Part shown: positions 8,855 through 17,254 of the stretch, piece after piece
Position numbering within the stretch: position 1 is the first letter of the stretch
How the letters are laid out: each line of letters starts with the position of its first letter
Source: Nostoc sp. TCL240-02
GTDB taxonomy: Bacteria > Cyanobacteriota > Cyanobacteriia > Cyanobacteriales > Nostocaceae
Assembly (NCBI RefSeq): GCF_013343235.1
Contig: NZ_CP040094.1
Location: forward strand, 4,588,501 to 4,652,500
Direction of reading: 5' to 3'
Length of the DNA stretch: 64,000 nucleotides
Translations under genes and position numbers: made by a program
The notes under the pieces: generated by a model
What the model was told of the DNA's origin: nothing
Database searches by the model: none
Seen by the model: the letters and a program-made list of their open reading frames with translations, nothing else

Positions 8855-10039
8855 CTAACCTGGATTATTGCGATAATCCGCTAATATAATGTCCCCTAAC
8901 CCCTCAGTGTAAGCAGTCGGTTCTTGAATAATGCCACCATTTTGCACACTCCAACGCCTGAGACTATCTAATACATAAGTCTTAATATCGTCCACAGTCA
9001 CAAAACGCTTGCTACCCCTATCTGCTTTACCGTTGAGTGCTTCTAGCAGATAGTAAGTAAACACCCCAAACTTTTTATCTTGTGACTCTTGCGCTTTTTG
9101 TTGGGCTGTGCTGGCAGCAATTAAAGCAAAACCCTCAGCTAACTCATAAGCATTATGAATAAACTGCGGGTCGTCAATGTCCCTGCCCGTTTCTACTCCC
9201 ATGTGGCAAGCATCCAGCGTCAGCACCAAACGCTTTGCTTTACTGGAACGCATATGTCGCTTTACTTCTTCTAGGGATAGTCCAGTTTTTTCCAATGTTG
9301 GTGAACGAGTATTATTTACTATCAGTACAGGCATTCCATTGAAAAGCTTTCCGTGACAAGCAAAATGCACTAACAATAGATCATCTGGTTCGACCATTTG
9401 ACAAAGTTGAATTAACTCTGCTTCTACATTGTCGCGGGTAGGGAAGCGGGAGTTACCGTGTCCAAGCTTGTCGTTTAAGCAAACAACTGTGTAGTTGAGT
9501 GCTTTGAGTCTCTCTTCTAATGCCAGCACATCATCTACGCAGAAATTTAAGCGGCTAAAGTTAGGGTCGTTATAGCTGTTGACACCTACCAAAAGTGCCC
9601 AGCGATTTTTTATCGGGCGAAGTTCTGGTGCTTGGTTATTTGTTTGTACTGCATTACCTCTTGGATTAATTCCTGGTTGATTTATTGGTTGAGGTTCATT
9701 TCTAGTTGATGTACTTCCAAGGGCATTTTCCAGTTCGACTGCTAAATCTGCCAGTTGTTGATGGCGTTCATCTTCTTGATCTATTAAACTGCTTAACGAA
9801 CGCAAGAGTAGGACAAGGGCATTCTCTTGGGTATTACTGCGACGTTTGTCAACTAAAAAGCCAATTACATTATCTACTCTGCTAGTAAGGCTATCTGCCT
9901 GGGGTACGCTCGAACGCCAAGGTCTGAGAGGTTCGTAGCTGTTAAAAACAGACCGGAGTTGGCGATCGCTCTCAAATTGTTCGCATTCTAAAAGCGTTTG
10001 ACGTAATCGGTTAAGCAGTTGTGAGGGGATACCTACCAT
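8855..10039 (-). CDS. Caspase-like (C14) peptidase with effector-associated adaptor domain
   Basis: 394 residues. Residues 1-~108 are the adaptor domain shared with the STAND NTPase at 5317-7164 (SQLLNRLRQTLLECEQFESD; ERHQQLADLAVELE). A low-complexity linker follows (~109-140). The caspase/metacaspase-fold peptidase starts at ~145 (NRWALLVGVNSYNDP). The catalytic His is H229 in HFACHG and the catalytic Cys is C278 in LTLDACHMG, so the dyad is intact. Family knowledge: C14 peptidases cut after Arg/Lys or Asp, and in bacteria several act as suicidal or activating effectors. The matching adaptor domains predict homotypic recruitment by the NTPase. The promoter region is a copy of the one before the NTPase gene. 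Confidence 0.92.
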   Translation of the reverse strand: MVGIPSQLLNRLRQTLLECEQFESDRQLRSVFNSYEPLRPWRSSVPQADSLTSRVDNVIGFLVDKRRSNTQENALVLLLRSLSSLIDQEDERHQQLADLAVELENALGSTSTRNEPQPINQPGINPRGNAVQTNNQAPELRPIKNRWALLVGVNSYNDPNFSRLNFCVDDVLALEERLKALNYTVVCLNDKLGHGNSRFPTRDNVEAELIQLCQMVEPDDLLLVHFACHGKLFNGMPVLIVNNTRSPTLEKTGLSLEEVKRHMRSSKAKRLVLTLDACHMGVETGRDIDDPQFIHNAYELAEGFALIAASTAQQKAQESQDKKFGVFTYYLLEALNGKADRGSKRFVTVDDIKTYVLDSLRRWSVQNGGIIQEPTAYTEGLGDIILADYRNNPG

Positions 10040-10117
10040 ATCTCCGTTTAAATGCCTGATAAATATATAAAATTGTACATGGAGAATCTAGCTGCAACAT
10101 TCTGCGCTACATCAACA
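10040..10117 (-). promoter_or_regulatory. Promoter-side region of the caspase gene, duplicated
   Basis: Ungapped partner of 7165-7242 (67 of 78 positions identical by eye). It contains a TACAAT hexamer in place of TATAAT, the same TTGCAG 14 bp upstream, and the same ACGGAGAT ribosome site. The similarity ends at the edge of the perfect hairpin at 10111-10142. Confidence 0.6.
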
Positions 10118-10142
10118 CTTTGCAAAAGTGCAAAGTGTTGAT
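10111..10142. repeat. Perfect 14-bp inverted repeat with 4-base loop
   Basis: ATCAACACTTTGCA and its exact reverse complement are separated by AAAG. It lies between the divergent caspase and second STAND genes, about 115 bp from the latter's ATG. No T-run follows on either side, so it is not a typical terminator. It may be an operator, a cruciform-forming site or a small mobile repeat. Confidence 0.85.
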
Positions 10143-10257
10143 TACAAAGGATATAAAGGTTGCTTGGGAACTTCAGTTAAGGTAAAACTTTACAATGATA
10201 CGCTACATTAGTCTCAATAGTTTCAGTACTTGAAAAGAATTATCTATTTGCAAAGAA

Positions 10258-11904
10258 ATGAGTGCAGGATTGCCAAGAGAGCTAAATAATAGATGTCGCC
10301 AAGTTCTCTTGCAATGCGATGAGTTTAAGGATTACGAGACTCTGATTGCAGTTTTCGTAACTGATGAACTACTTCCATTTAAATATGAAATCAGAAAGGC
10401 CAATAATCCAAAGCAACTAGTTAACTTTTGTATAGCAGATTTAATAGAAAAATTAACAGACAGAGGTGAGTCTGTTTTAGCAATTTTGTTAGCTACTTTA
10501 GGAGATAAGTACCATCCAGGGGATAGGCAATATAGTGAATTGAGTGAACTGTATGAGACTGTCAAGAATGCTATTGAAAAGCTTTCTCAGTCAACAAGCA
10601 CCTTTAATCAAGAAAAATGCGTTGAAAAACGAGTGGTAGGGTTAGAAGAAATCCCAGAAATAGCTGTGTGGCAAGGGCGAACTCAGTTAATAGATAAATT
10701 AAAAACTAAATTGCTGCAACCAGGAGAGCAGCCGAATTATACAAATATTCTGCCTAAAGTTATAGCATTGTTGGGACAAGGAGGAATAGGGAAAACAAGT
10801 TTAGCTGTTAAACTTTTAGAATCGGTGGGTTTGATATTTAAACCACCTTCTCTAGCTTCTGAAAGTCCTTATGATGGTGTAATTTTCTTTCGAGTAAAAG
10901 AAGGAAGTAGATTTGATGAAATTGCTCAATTCTTCTTTAACGCCTTAGAAATCGAAGCAGCAGAATTAGCTAATAATGCTCAAGACAAAATTAACATTAT
11001 ATTGGCAAAATTATTAGAGCAGCGGTTTTTAATCTTGATTGATGAACCAGAGATAATGTTACATCCAGCTAGCCATGCTTTAGCTGGATATGCTACTTGT
11101 GAAGAATTTGGTGTCTTGCTAAATGATTTAACGTATAAAAATCACCAATCTCAAATTATTATAACCTGTAGAGAAAAACCATCTAATTTGGCAGATTCGC
11201 GGTATGAAGGTTCCCAGCCAGATTCAGAGTTAGTGCATTTAGAAACTTTGGGAGGTGTGTCAATTGAATCAGGCATTAAAATTTTGCAGCAACGTCACCT
11301 TACAGACAGCGACGAAGATTTAGAATGGATAGCACAAAGTGTGAATGGACATGTATTTTTACTTACTCAGTTAGCTGCTATTGCTAAAGGTAAACCTGGA
11401 TATCTCCGCAAACATCCAGAATTAGTAATAAAAAATGCTGCCAAACTTTTGAAAGTTCAATTTGAGCGTCAAAGTGAGGAGGCAAGGGAACTTTTACAAC
11501 GTATATGTATATTACGTGAACCTATTAATATTAAAGGTTTAACATTTTTACGCTTATATACAGATGATTGGATTAAGGAGGACTGCTTAATAAAGCCTTG
11601 TGAACTAGAAAAAAAATATAAGACGAGTGATGTAGAGATTGATAAAACAGAGTTAATTATAACAAGATTAGTTGATAATTGTTTAGTTGAATCTTATTAC
11701 GATGAACAAGAGTGTGAACATTATTATGGGTTACATCGTGTTATTAAAGAATTTTTACAAAAAGAACTTATAAATAATTTACCTGCTCTTTTGCAAAGAG
11801 TTTACCTATATTATAAAGCAGCTAAAAATATATATGATAATCCCAAAAGTATCGAAGGGAGCATCCCAGTTTTTTGCAAAGAAGACGAAAATCAGTCAGG
11901 ATAG
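10258..11904 (+). CDS. STAND (NB-ARC-like) NTPase, C-terminally truncated by an IS
   Basis: 548 residues. The N-terminal ~115 residues resemble the adaptor of the two neighbouring proteins but are more diverged (LPRELNNRCRQVLLQCDEF; LNELYETVKNAIEKL-like helix). The NTPase has Walker A GQGGIGKTSLA near residues 172-182, Walker B FLILIDEPEIML near 258-269, and a sensor-like Arg in IIITCREKP. A winged-helix segment follows (~380-500). The chain reaches residue 533 (NPKSIE) and then enters the insertion sequence, whose left end encodes the last 15 residues. Homologous STAND proteins carry TPR repeats there, so the sensor arm appears lost and the product may be inactive or constitutive. Divergent from the caspase gene. 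Confidence 0.85.
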   Translation: MSAGLPRELNNRCRQVLLQCDEFKDYETLIAVFVTDELLPFKYEIRKANNPKQLVNFCIADLIEKLTDRGESVLAILLATLGDKYHPGDRQYSELSELYETVKNAIEKLSQSTSTFNQEKCVEKRVVGLEEIPEIAVWQGRTQLIDKLKTKLLQPGEQPNYTNILPKVIALLGQGGIGKTSLAVKLLESVGLIFKPPSLASESPYDGVIFFRVKEGSRFDEIAQFFFNALEIEAAELANNAQDKINIILAKLLEQRFLILIDEPEIMLHPASHALAGYATCEEFGVLLNDLTYKNHQSQIIITCREKPSNLADSRYEGSQPDSELVHLETLGGVSIESGIKILQQRHLTDSDEDLEWIAQSVNGHVFLLTQLAAIAKGKPGYLRKHPELVIKNAAKLLKVQFERQSEEARELLQRICILREPINIKGLTFLRLYTDDWIKEDCLIKPCELEKKYKTSDVEIDKTELIITRLVDNCLVESYYDEQECEHYYGLHRVIKEFLQKELINNLPALLQRVYLYYKAAKNIYDNPKSIEGSIPVFCKEDENQSG

Positions 11905-13022
11905 GTAAGACGAGTGTATTTACTTACCGATGACCCCAGAACAAAAGCAAGCTCTTCAAAAACATATTCAGGCGATTGCTAAAATATTGTATGAAGATAC
12001 GTCAAAAGAAAAGCTCACAAATCTTGCAGCAATTGAAGAAGCAGTGCGGAGTCAAATGCAGAAGCATGTTATGCCAGAAGTAGGGGTTTTTTTATCGAAA
12101 CGATTACAGGGACAACCGCAGGATACCAACGACGGCTCAAAAGCATTCTTGGAGAGTTAGCAATAACGAGCAAACAAGCCATTGAATTAGAAGTCGCACC
12201 AAGTACTCAACTGAGTCCATATCTAGAAACTTGTTGTTTGAGGGTAAGTGCGAATGTCAGCTATGAAGATGCGGCATCAGACATCAAGTATTTTACGGGC
12301 ATAGAGGTTTCTCACAGCAGTCAACAGAGATTAGTGCATCGCCAGAATTTTGAGTTGCCAACACCAGAACAGACAATTGAAGAATTAAGCGTCGATGGTG
12401 GAAACATCCGTGTCCGAACTCCTAAAGGTCAAATATGTGCATGGCTTGGCTATAAAGCAATTAGCTTACATCATCTCGGAATCTTGGGAACTTCATTTCA
12501 GAATAATCAGATTGTGATTGATTGGGTTAATGACCAACCACTGGCTAGCCCACTCACTTGTATTGGTGATGGACATGACGGCATTTGGAATATAATTGAC
12601 CAATTAGCACCTGATGCACAACGTCGAGAAATACTTGATTGGTTCCATTTAATAGAAAACCTCCACAAAGTTGGGGGTTCACAAAAACGCTTGAAACAAG
12701 CACAAAATCTACTATGGAAAGGCCAAGTTGAGGCTACTATTGCCTTATTTACAGATTGTAAAGGCAAACAAGTACAAAACTTTTGCCGTTATCTTGATAA
12801 GCATCGCAATCGCATTATCAACTACGAATATTATCAAGCTGAAGAAATTTGTTCAATTGGTTCAGGTTCAGTTGAATCTGCCGTTAAACAGGTTGACCGT
12901 CGAACAAAAATTTCCGGGGCACAATGGAAACGAGAAAATGTGCCTCAAGTCCTAGCCCATCGCTGTGCTTACCTCAATGGATTATTGTCAGTTTGAGCCA
13001 CTTTAAAAAGTGAGATGCTCCC
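11857..13022 (+). mobile_element. ISKra4-like insertion sequence, 1166 bp
   Basis: Terminal inverted repeats are visible: the left end begins GGGAGCATCCCAGTTTTTTG at 11857, and the right end, read on the minus strand from 13022, begins GGGAGCATCTCACTTTTT. The flanks are TATCGAA (11850-11856) and TATCAAA (13023-13029), a possible 7-bp target duplication with one mismatch. It carries one transposase in two overlapping frames. The left flank is a STAND NTPase gene and the right flank a histidine-kinase gene, so the element marks a junction between two truncated genes. Confidence 0.85.
11930..12996 (+). CDS. Transposase of ISKra4-like family, two frames joined by -1 frameshift
   Basis: Frame 1 starts at ATG 11930 and alone gives a 76-residue product. 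The rest (to 12996) is in the -1 frame and is open from the overlap onward, giving about 355 residues in total. The shift site is T TTT TTA at 12088-12094, a canonical slippery heptamer in the correct phase. Candidate acidic residues are in SVDGGN, CIGDGHDG and SGSVESAVKQVDRR. Family assignment comes from overall resemblance to cyanobacterial ISKra4-type transposases. No stop interrupts the -1 frame and the terminal repeats are present, so the element may be functional. The alternative is a simple inactivating frameshift. Confidence 0.82.
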
Positions 13023-14337
13023 TATCAAACTGGCTCCTAAAGCATATCAAAATGAGGATGCCCAAAAAATTGATGTTGCTAATCAGCTTTTGGTCGCAAT
13101 GGAATATAAATCTTTTGAGTTAGTTAAAAAAAATCAAAAACAGATAGCACAACTACTACTTTCTAGCCGAGAATATGAAACTCAGAAACACATTTATGCT
13201 GATGGTGTTGCCAAAAGAAATCGTAATATCTTATTTCAGTTACAGCAGAAGGTTGATGAATATTATAAAAGAATATTTTGGGCAGTTTTCGAATCTGTTA
13301 TAAGTTTAGCACTACTGATTCCAGCATGGTTTTTGGTATTGAATTTATTGCAGCAATACTTAAAAGATAAAAAAATTGCTCAAGCCGCCTTAGAAGAAAC
13401 AAATTGTAGATTGGAAATGCAAGTGGCGGAGAGAACGACAAAATTAGAACACAAAAACCTTCAACTAGAACAGACATTACAAGAATTACAATACACTCAA
13501 GTACAACTTGTTCAAACTGAAAAAATGTCCTCATTAGGTCAGTTAGTTGCTGGTGTTGCTCATGAAATCAATAATCCAGTTAATTTCATTTATGGAAATC
13601 TAATTCATGTTAGAAAATATAGTCAGCAATTACTAGCTTTAATTAAGCTATATCAGCAAGAAAATTGTAATTACAATCCAGAAATAACTAGTCTGATTCA
13701 TAAGATAGATTTAGAGTTTATTATTGATGATCTACCAAAAATGTTATCCTCAATGGAAGTTGGTACTAAGCGTATTTGTGAGATTGTGCTAACTTTGCGG
13801 AACTTCTCGCGTCTTGATGAAGCAGAAATGAAACCTGTTGATATTCATGAAGGAATTAATAGCACCCTATTAATTTTAGAGCATCGCCTTAAAGAAAATC
13901 ATAAACAGCAAGAAATTGCAATCATCAAAAATTATGGTAATTTGCCTCTTGTTGAATGTTATGCAGGAGGATTAAATCAGGTGTTTATGAATATCATAAG
14001 TAATGCTATTGACGCTTTATATGAACTGCAAGAGGAGTATTTAAAAAAAGATATTGCAAAACATCTGAATTCTATTATTATCCATACTAAAGTTAAAAAT
14101 GAAGATTTTGTAATTATTAGTATTAAAGATAATGGGATAGGAATATCAGAGAAAGTTAAGACTAGATTGTTTGACCCTTTTTTTACTACTAAACCTGTAG
14201 GTAAAGGTACTGGCTTAGGATTATCTATTAGTTACCAAATTATAGTAGAGAAGCATAAGGGAAAAATCAATTGCATTTCTGCACCTGGGAAGGGTACAGA
14301 ATTTGTAATTGAGATTCCCATCAAGCAGATGCAGTAA
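13015..14337 (+). CDS. Sensor histidine kinase, N-terminally truncated
   Basis: 440 residues. The ATG lies inside the right inverted repeat of the IS, so the native N-terminus is gone. Residues ~10-90 are the second half of a helical (four-helix-bundle-like) sensor, a single transmembrane helix lies at ~92-113, and a coiled coil covers ~118-165. The HisKA domain has the phospho-acceptor H183 in GVAHEINNPVNF. The ATPase domain has N-box NQVFMNIISNAI, G1 DNGIGIS and G2 GTGLGLSIS. The first transmembrane helix and the first half of the sensor expected for this architecture are missing. No response regulator is adjacent. The catalytic core is intact, but membrane topology and sensing are probably disturbed. 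Transcription would need to come from the IS or from read-through. Confidence 0.85.
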   Translation: MLPIKLAPKAYQNEDAQKIDVANQLLVAMEYKSFELVKKNQKQIAQLLLSSREYETQKHIYADGVAKRNRNILFQLQQKVDEYYKRIFWAVFESVISLALLIPAWFLVLNLLQQYLKDKKIAQAALEETNCRLEMQVAERTTKLEHKNLQLEQTLQELQYTQVQLVQTEKMSSLGQLVAGVAHEINNPVNFIYGNLIHVRKYSQQLLALIKLYQQENCNYNPEITSLIHKIDLEFIIDDLPKMLSSMEVGTKRICEIVLTLRNFSRLDEAEMKPVDIHEGINSTLLILEHRLKENHKQQEIAIIKNYGNLPLVECYAGGLNQVFMNIISNAIDALYELQEEYLKKDIAKHLNSIIIHTKVKNEDFVIISIKDNGIGISEKVKTRLFDPFFTTKPVGKGTGLGLSISYQIIVEKHKGKINCISAPGKGTEFVIEIPIKQMQ

Positions 14338-14486
14338 GTAAATATATATATACTCATTTGAGATTTTCTAGATTTTTAGAGCTAACTCAAGCGTATTAAT
14401 TTATAGTCATATCTTTGACATAATCTTGCAATGGTTTTGTCAATATGCTCTGCAATAATTCACTCATTAAACTGTTTAACGGAACT

Positions 14487-14510
14487 AGGCAGGTAATTCC
14501 TGCCTTTTTT
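14487..14510 (+). terminator. Rho-independent terminator
   Basis: AGGCAGG, loop TAATT, then CCTGCCT followed by five T's, about 150 bp after the kinase stop. Stem and T-tract orientation fit termination on the + strand. It also separates the kinase from the converging pbpC gene. Confidence 0.8.
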
Positions 14511-14551
14511 AATCAATAGCCTTCTAGTACTGCATTCCCTTGCTATTATAA

Positions 14552-16927
14552 TTATGGGCGATTTCCCTTTACCTGATAATTACTGATAGAAAATCCTCGA
14601 CGAGTAGGTTTAATATTAGCTAATTCCACCTTAAAACTTACCTTATCAGTCATTTCACCGCTTCTCGCTTCCAAATTCCACTTCCCAGGGCGCAAATTCC
14701 AAAATAAAGAATTAGCTGAGTTTGTATCTAATTTTTCTCCATTTAGCCACCATTCCACAGGTAGAGATTTATTTCCCGCTAGCTTAAATTCGAGTTTTTG
14801 CTTTGTTTCTTCACCTGGATACACTAAAAATAAATCGCCATGATGCGGGGATAAAATTCTCAAATTGGTAGAAACAAGACTCGATTGCTGTTGTTTTGCC
14901 AACCACTCGTTATACTCTGGTGGTAAGTTAAATTGGTTGTCACCTTCGTAGGCAGTTTTATCTTCTGGATAGAAATATTCTTGCACCACTGAAGTACAAT
15001 CTGGTGTTGGTCGTAATCCCGAAATTGCACAAATAGGTAATTGCACTAAACCTTCTGGAGGTGGAAAAGCTGCTGGTTCTTGATGTTCGTGCAGATGTAG
15101 CATAATTCGATTCCACAAGGGTGCAGCGCCTGTCACACCAGAAACTTGACGCATTGGTTCCCCGTTGAAATTGCCTACCCAAGTAGCGATGGTGTAATCG
15201 GTAGTGAAGCCAACTGTCCAAGTATCACGAAAATTGGAAGAAGTGCCAGTTTTAACGGCAACAGGAAAGGGTAAATTTAACACAGAGTTTACACCAAATG
15301 CTGTGGCACGAGCATGATTATCACTGAGGATGTTAGTGATTAATTGCCATATCGTCGTTGAATTTTGGATGTTACACCGCATATTTGGTGCGCTTTCAGC
15401 GCAACTTGGATTTTGGATTGGAGAATCGGAAAATTTGCTGACTATTGGGATAGACTCTCCAAGTCGTGCCATAGTAACGTAAGCTCTAGCTAATTCCCAT
15501 AAACTGACTTCGCCACTACCGAGAGTTAACCCTAAACCGTAATGTTCTGGGGTTTGATTGAGATTTTCAAACCCAAGTTGATGCAATCGTTCTAAGAAAG
15601 TTTCCACACCTACTTTTTCTAAAACCCTCACTGCGGGTACATTCAACGAATTTGCTAAAGCGATTCGCACCCGCACAGGGCCGAGAAATCTCTCGGTATA
15701 ATCGGTTGGGCTATAAAGTCTCGCACCAGGAATTGCATAACGGGCGGGGACATCTGCCAAAATGGTATTTGGGCGAATTAAACCTTTTTCTAAAGCTAAT
15801 TCATAGACAAAAGGCTTGAGGGTAGAACCAGGTTGACGTAGCGCTTGCACTCCATCATTGCGTCCTAGTTTGGCTTCATTAAAGTAATCAGGTGAACCGA
15901 CATAAGCCAAAACTTCACCAGTGTGGTTGTCAATTACCAACGCAGCTGCATCATGAACATTGTTAGTGGCGAGTGAGGAAATTACCTGTTGCACCTGTGC
16001 TTCGACAAACTGCTGTAAAGGACGATTTATAGTCGTGCGAATAACGGATTTATCGCCCCAAGGCTGCTTTTCAAGGGGGTTTGGGGGGATTTGATTGGCT
16101 AACCAAAATAAAAAGTGTGGTGCGGCGATAATTCCCCGTGGGCGAGATTGAAACACAACTTTTTCGGCAGATGTTCGGGCTGCCGTCGCACCACTAATAT
16201 ATTTTTCCTCTACCATACGATTAAGGACGTATTTTTGTCGCTGCTTCAACCGTTCCCAATGTTCATAAGGGTTAAAGTATGTGGGATTATTGGGGATAGC
16301 GGCCAACAAACTGGCTTGGGCAAGATTTAACTCACTCGCTGGGATAGAAAAATAAGTCTGCGCGGCTGCTTCCACACCATATATATTCCCGCCCATCGGT
16401 AGCCGATTAATATATGCAGAGAGAATTTCATCTTTGTTCATCCCTGCTGCTAACCGCCAAGATAGCCAAATCTCACTCAGTTTACCAGAGAAGCTGCGGG
16501 GGACAGGATCTAACATCCGCGACAACTGCATAGTAATAGTGGAAGCGCCGGAAACAATTCGTTTCGCGTGGATGGCTTCTTTGCTAGCGCGGATAACAGC
16601 TTTCATATCCAACGCGCCGTGATGGTAAAAGCTGCCATCTTCGGCGGCTAAAATAGCATGGATAAACTGGGGCGAAACTTGATTTAGCGGTACGACTGAT
16701 GTATGTTCTTGGTCACGGGTGAGCAATGTTCCTAATGGTAAACCATTGCGATCGCTAAATTGCATTGCCAACTGATTTTGGGCAATATCTGCGGCACGAA
16801 TGGGCGCAAAATACGGTAATAAGCGTATAGTCAGGCAGATTACCAGCACAGCTAGGATAAATTTGCTACTGTGCTTAATTTTGAGTAGCGATCGTAAAAT
16901 TAGTTTCATCAGGGAATCCCTGCCCAA
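14552..16927 (-). CDS. pbpC: Penicillin-binding protein 1C (bifunctional glycosyltransferase/transpeptidase-like)
   Basis: 791 residues, the usual length for PBP1C. A membrane anchor lies at ~14-36. The GT51 domain carries EDGSFYHHGALD and GASTITMQLSRML. The penicillin-binding domain has the SxxK motif in PGSTLKPF (~364), SLN in NSLNVPAV (~424) and KTG in VAVKTGTSSNF (~557). The C-terminal ~95 residues are the BiPBP_C beta domain (WWLNGEKLD ... GKWNLEARS). It polymerises and may cross-link peptidoglycan outside the inner membrane. Divergent to the alpha-2-macroglobulin gene at 17255, the classical pbpC-yfhM pairing, in which the macroglobulin is thought to guard the envelope when the wall is breached. 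All active-site motifs are present. Confidence 0.95.
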   Translation of the reverse strand: MGRDSLMKLILRSLLKIKHSSKFILAVLVICLTIRLLPYFAPIRAADIAQNQLAMQFSDRNGLPLGTLLTRDQEHTSVVPLNQVSPQFIHAILAAEDGSFYHHGALDMKAVIRASKEAIHAKRIVSGASTITMQLSRMLDPVPRSFSGKLSEIWLSWRLAAGMNKDEILSAYINRLPMGGNIYGVEAAAQTYFSIPASELNLAQASLLAAIPNNPTYFNPYEHWERLKQRQKYVLNRMVEEKYISGATAARTSAEKVVFQSRPRGIIAAPHFLFWLANQIPPNPLEKQPWGDKSVIRTTINRPLQQFVEAQVQQVISSLATNNVHDAAALVIDNHTGEVLAYVGSPDYFNEAKLGRNDGVQALRQPGSTLKPFVYELALEKGLIRPNTILADVPARYAIPGARLYSPTDYTERFLGPVRVRIALANSLNVPAVRVLEKVGVETFLERLHQLGFENLNQTPEHYGLGLTLGSGEVSLWELARAYVTMARLGESIPIVSKFSDSPIQNPSCAESAPNMRCNIQNSTTIWQLITNILSDNHARATAFGVNSVLNLPFPVAVKTGTSSNFRDTWTVGFTTDYTIATWVGNFNGEPMRQVSGVTGAAPLWNRIMLHLHEHQEPAAFPPPEGLVQLPICAISGLRPTPDCTSVVQEYFYPEDKTAYEGDNQFNLPPEYNEWLAKQQQSSLVSTNLRILSPHHGDLFLVYPGEETKQKLEFKLAGNKSLPVEWWLNGEKLDTNSANSLFWNLRPGKWNLEARSGEMTDKVSFKVELANIKPTRRGFSISNYQVKGNRP

Positions 16928-17254
16928 GAAAACCTACTCTAATTTTGACGTAGCAATTACATCTATATCAGTAAATATGTCAAATCCTTAATAATTTATT
17001 TGGAATCACGTAACAGATTTAAATTAAAATTTGCAGAATTTAAATACTTATTCATAGTTAAGAATTGTAGTGATTTTTAGGAACAATCATACAGAATTGG
17101 TTATCTATGTAGATAAACATAGTTAGATTCAAAATTTGGGTAAAAAATAGTCGTTTTGCATCCTTTATTAGTCTTGTCAATAGCAACTCAATAAGGGAAT
17201 GAAAACTTTTGCTTGCTATAATTTGTGAATTTTTTATTTTGAATTACTAAAAAT
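16928..17254. promoter_or_regulatory. Divergent intergenic region pbpC / alpha-2-macroglobulin
   Basis: 327 bp, A+T-rich, no gene seen. On the + strand TGC-TATAAT at 17214-17222 is an extended -10 placed about 32 bp before the ATG at 17255; no clear -35 accompanies it. The ribosome site of the + gene is weak. I see no clear promoter for pbpC. Confidence 0.5.

Noticed and set aside
11850..13029. Clean 7-bp target duplication around the IS
   Set aside because: One mismatch between the copies and different genes on either side make a simple recent insertion uncertain; kept only as a possibility.
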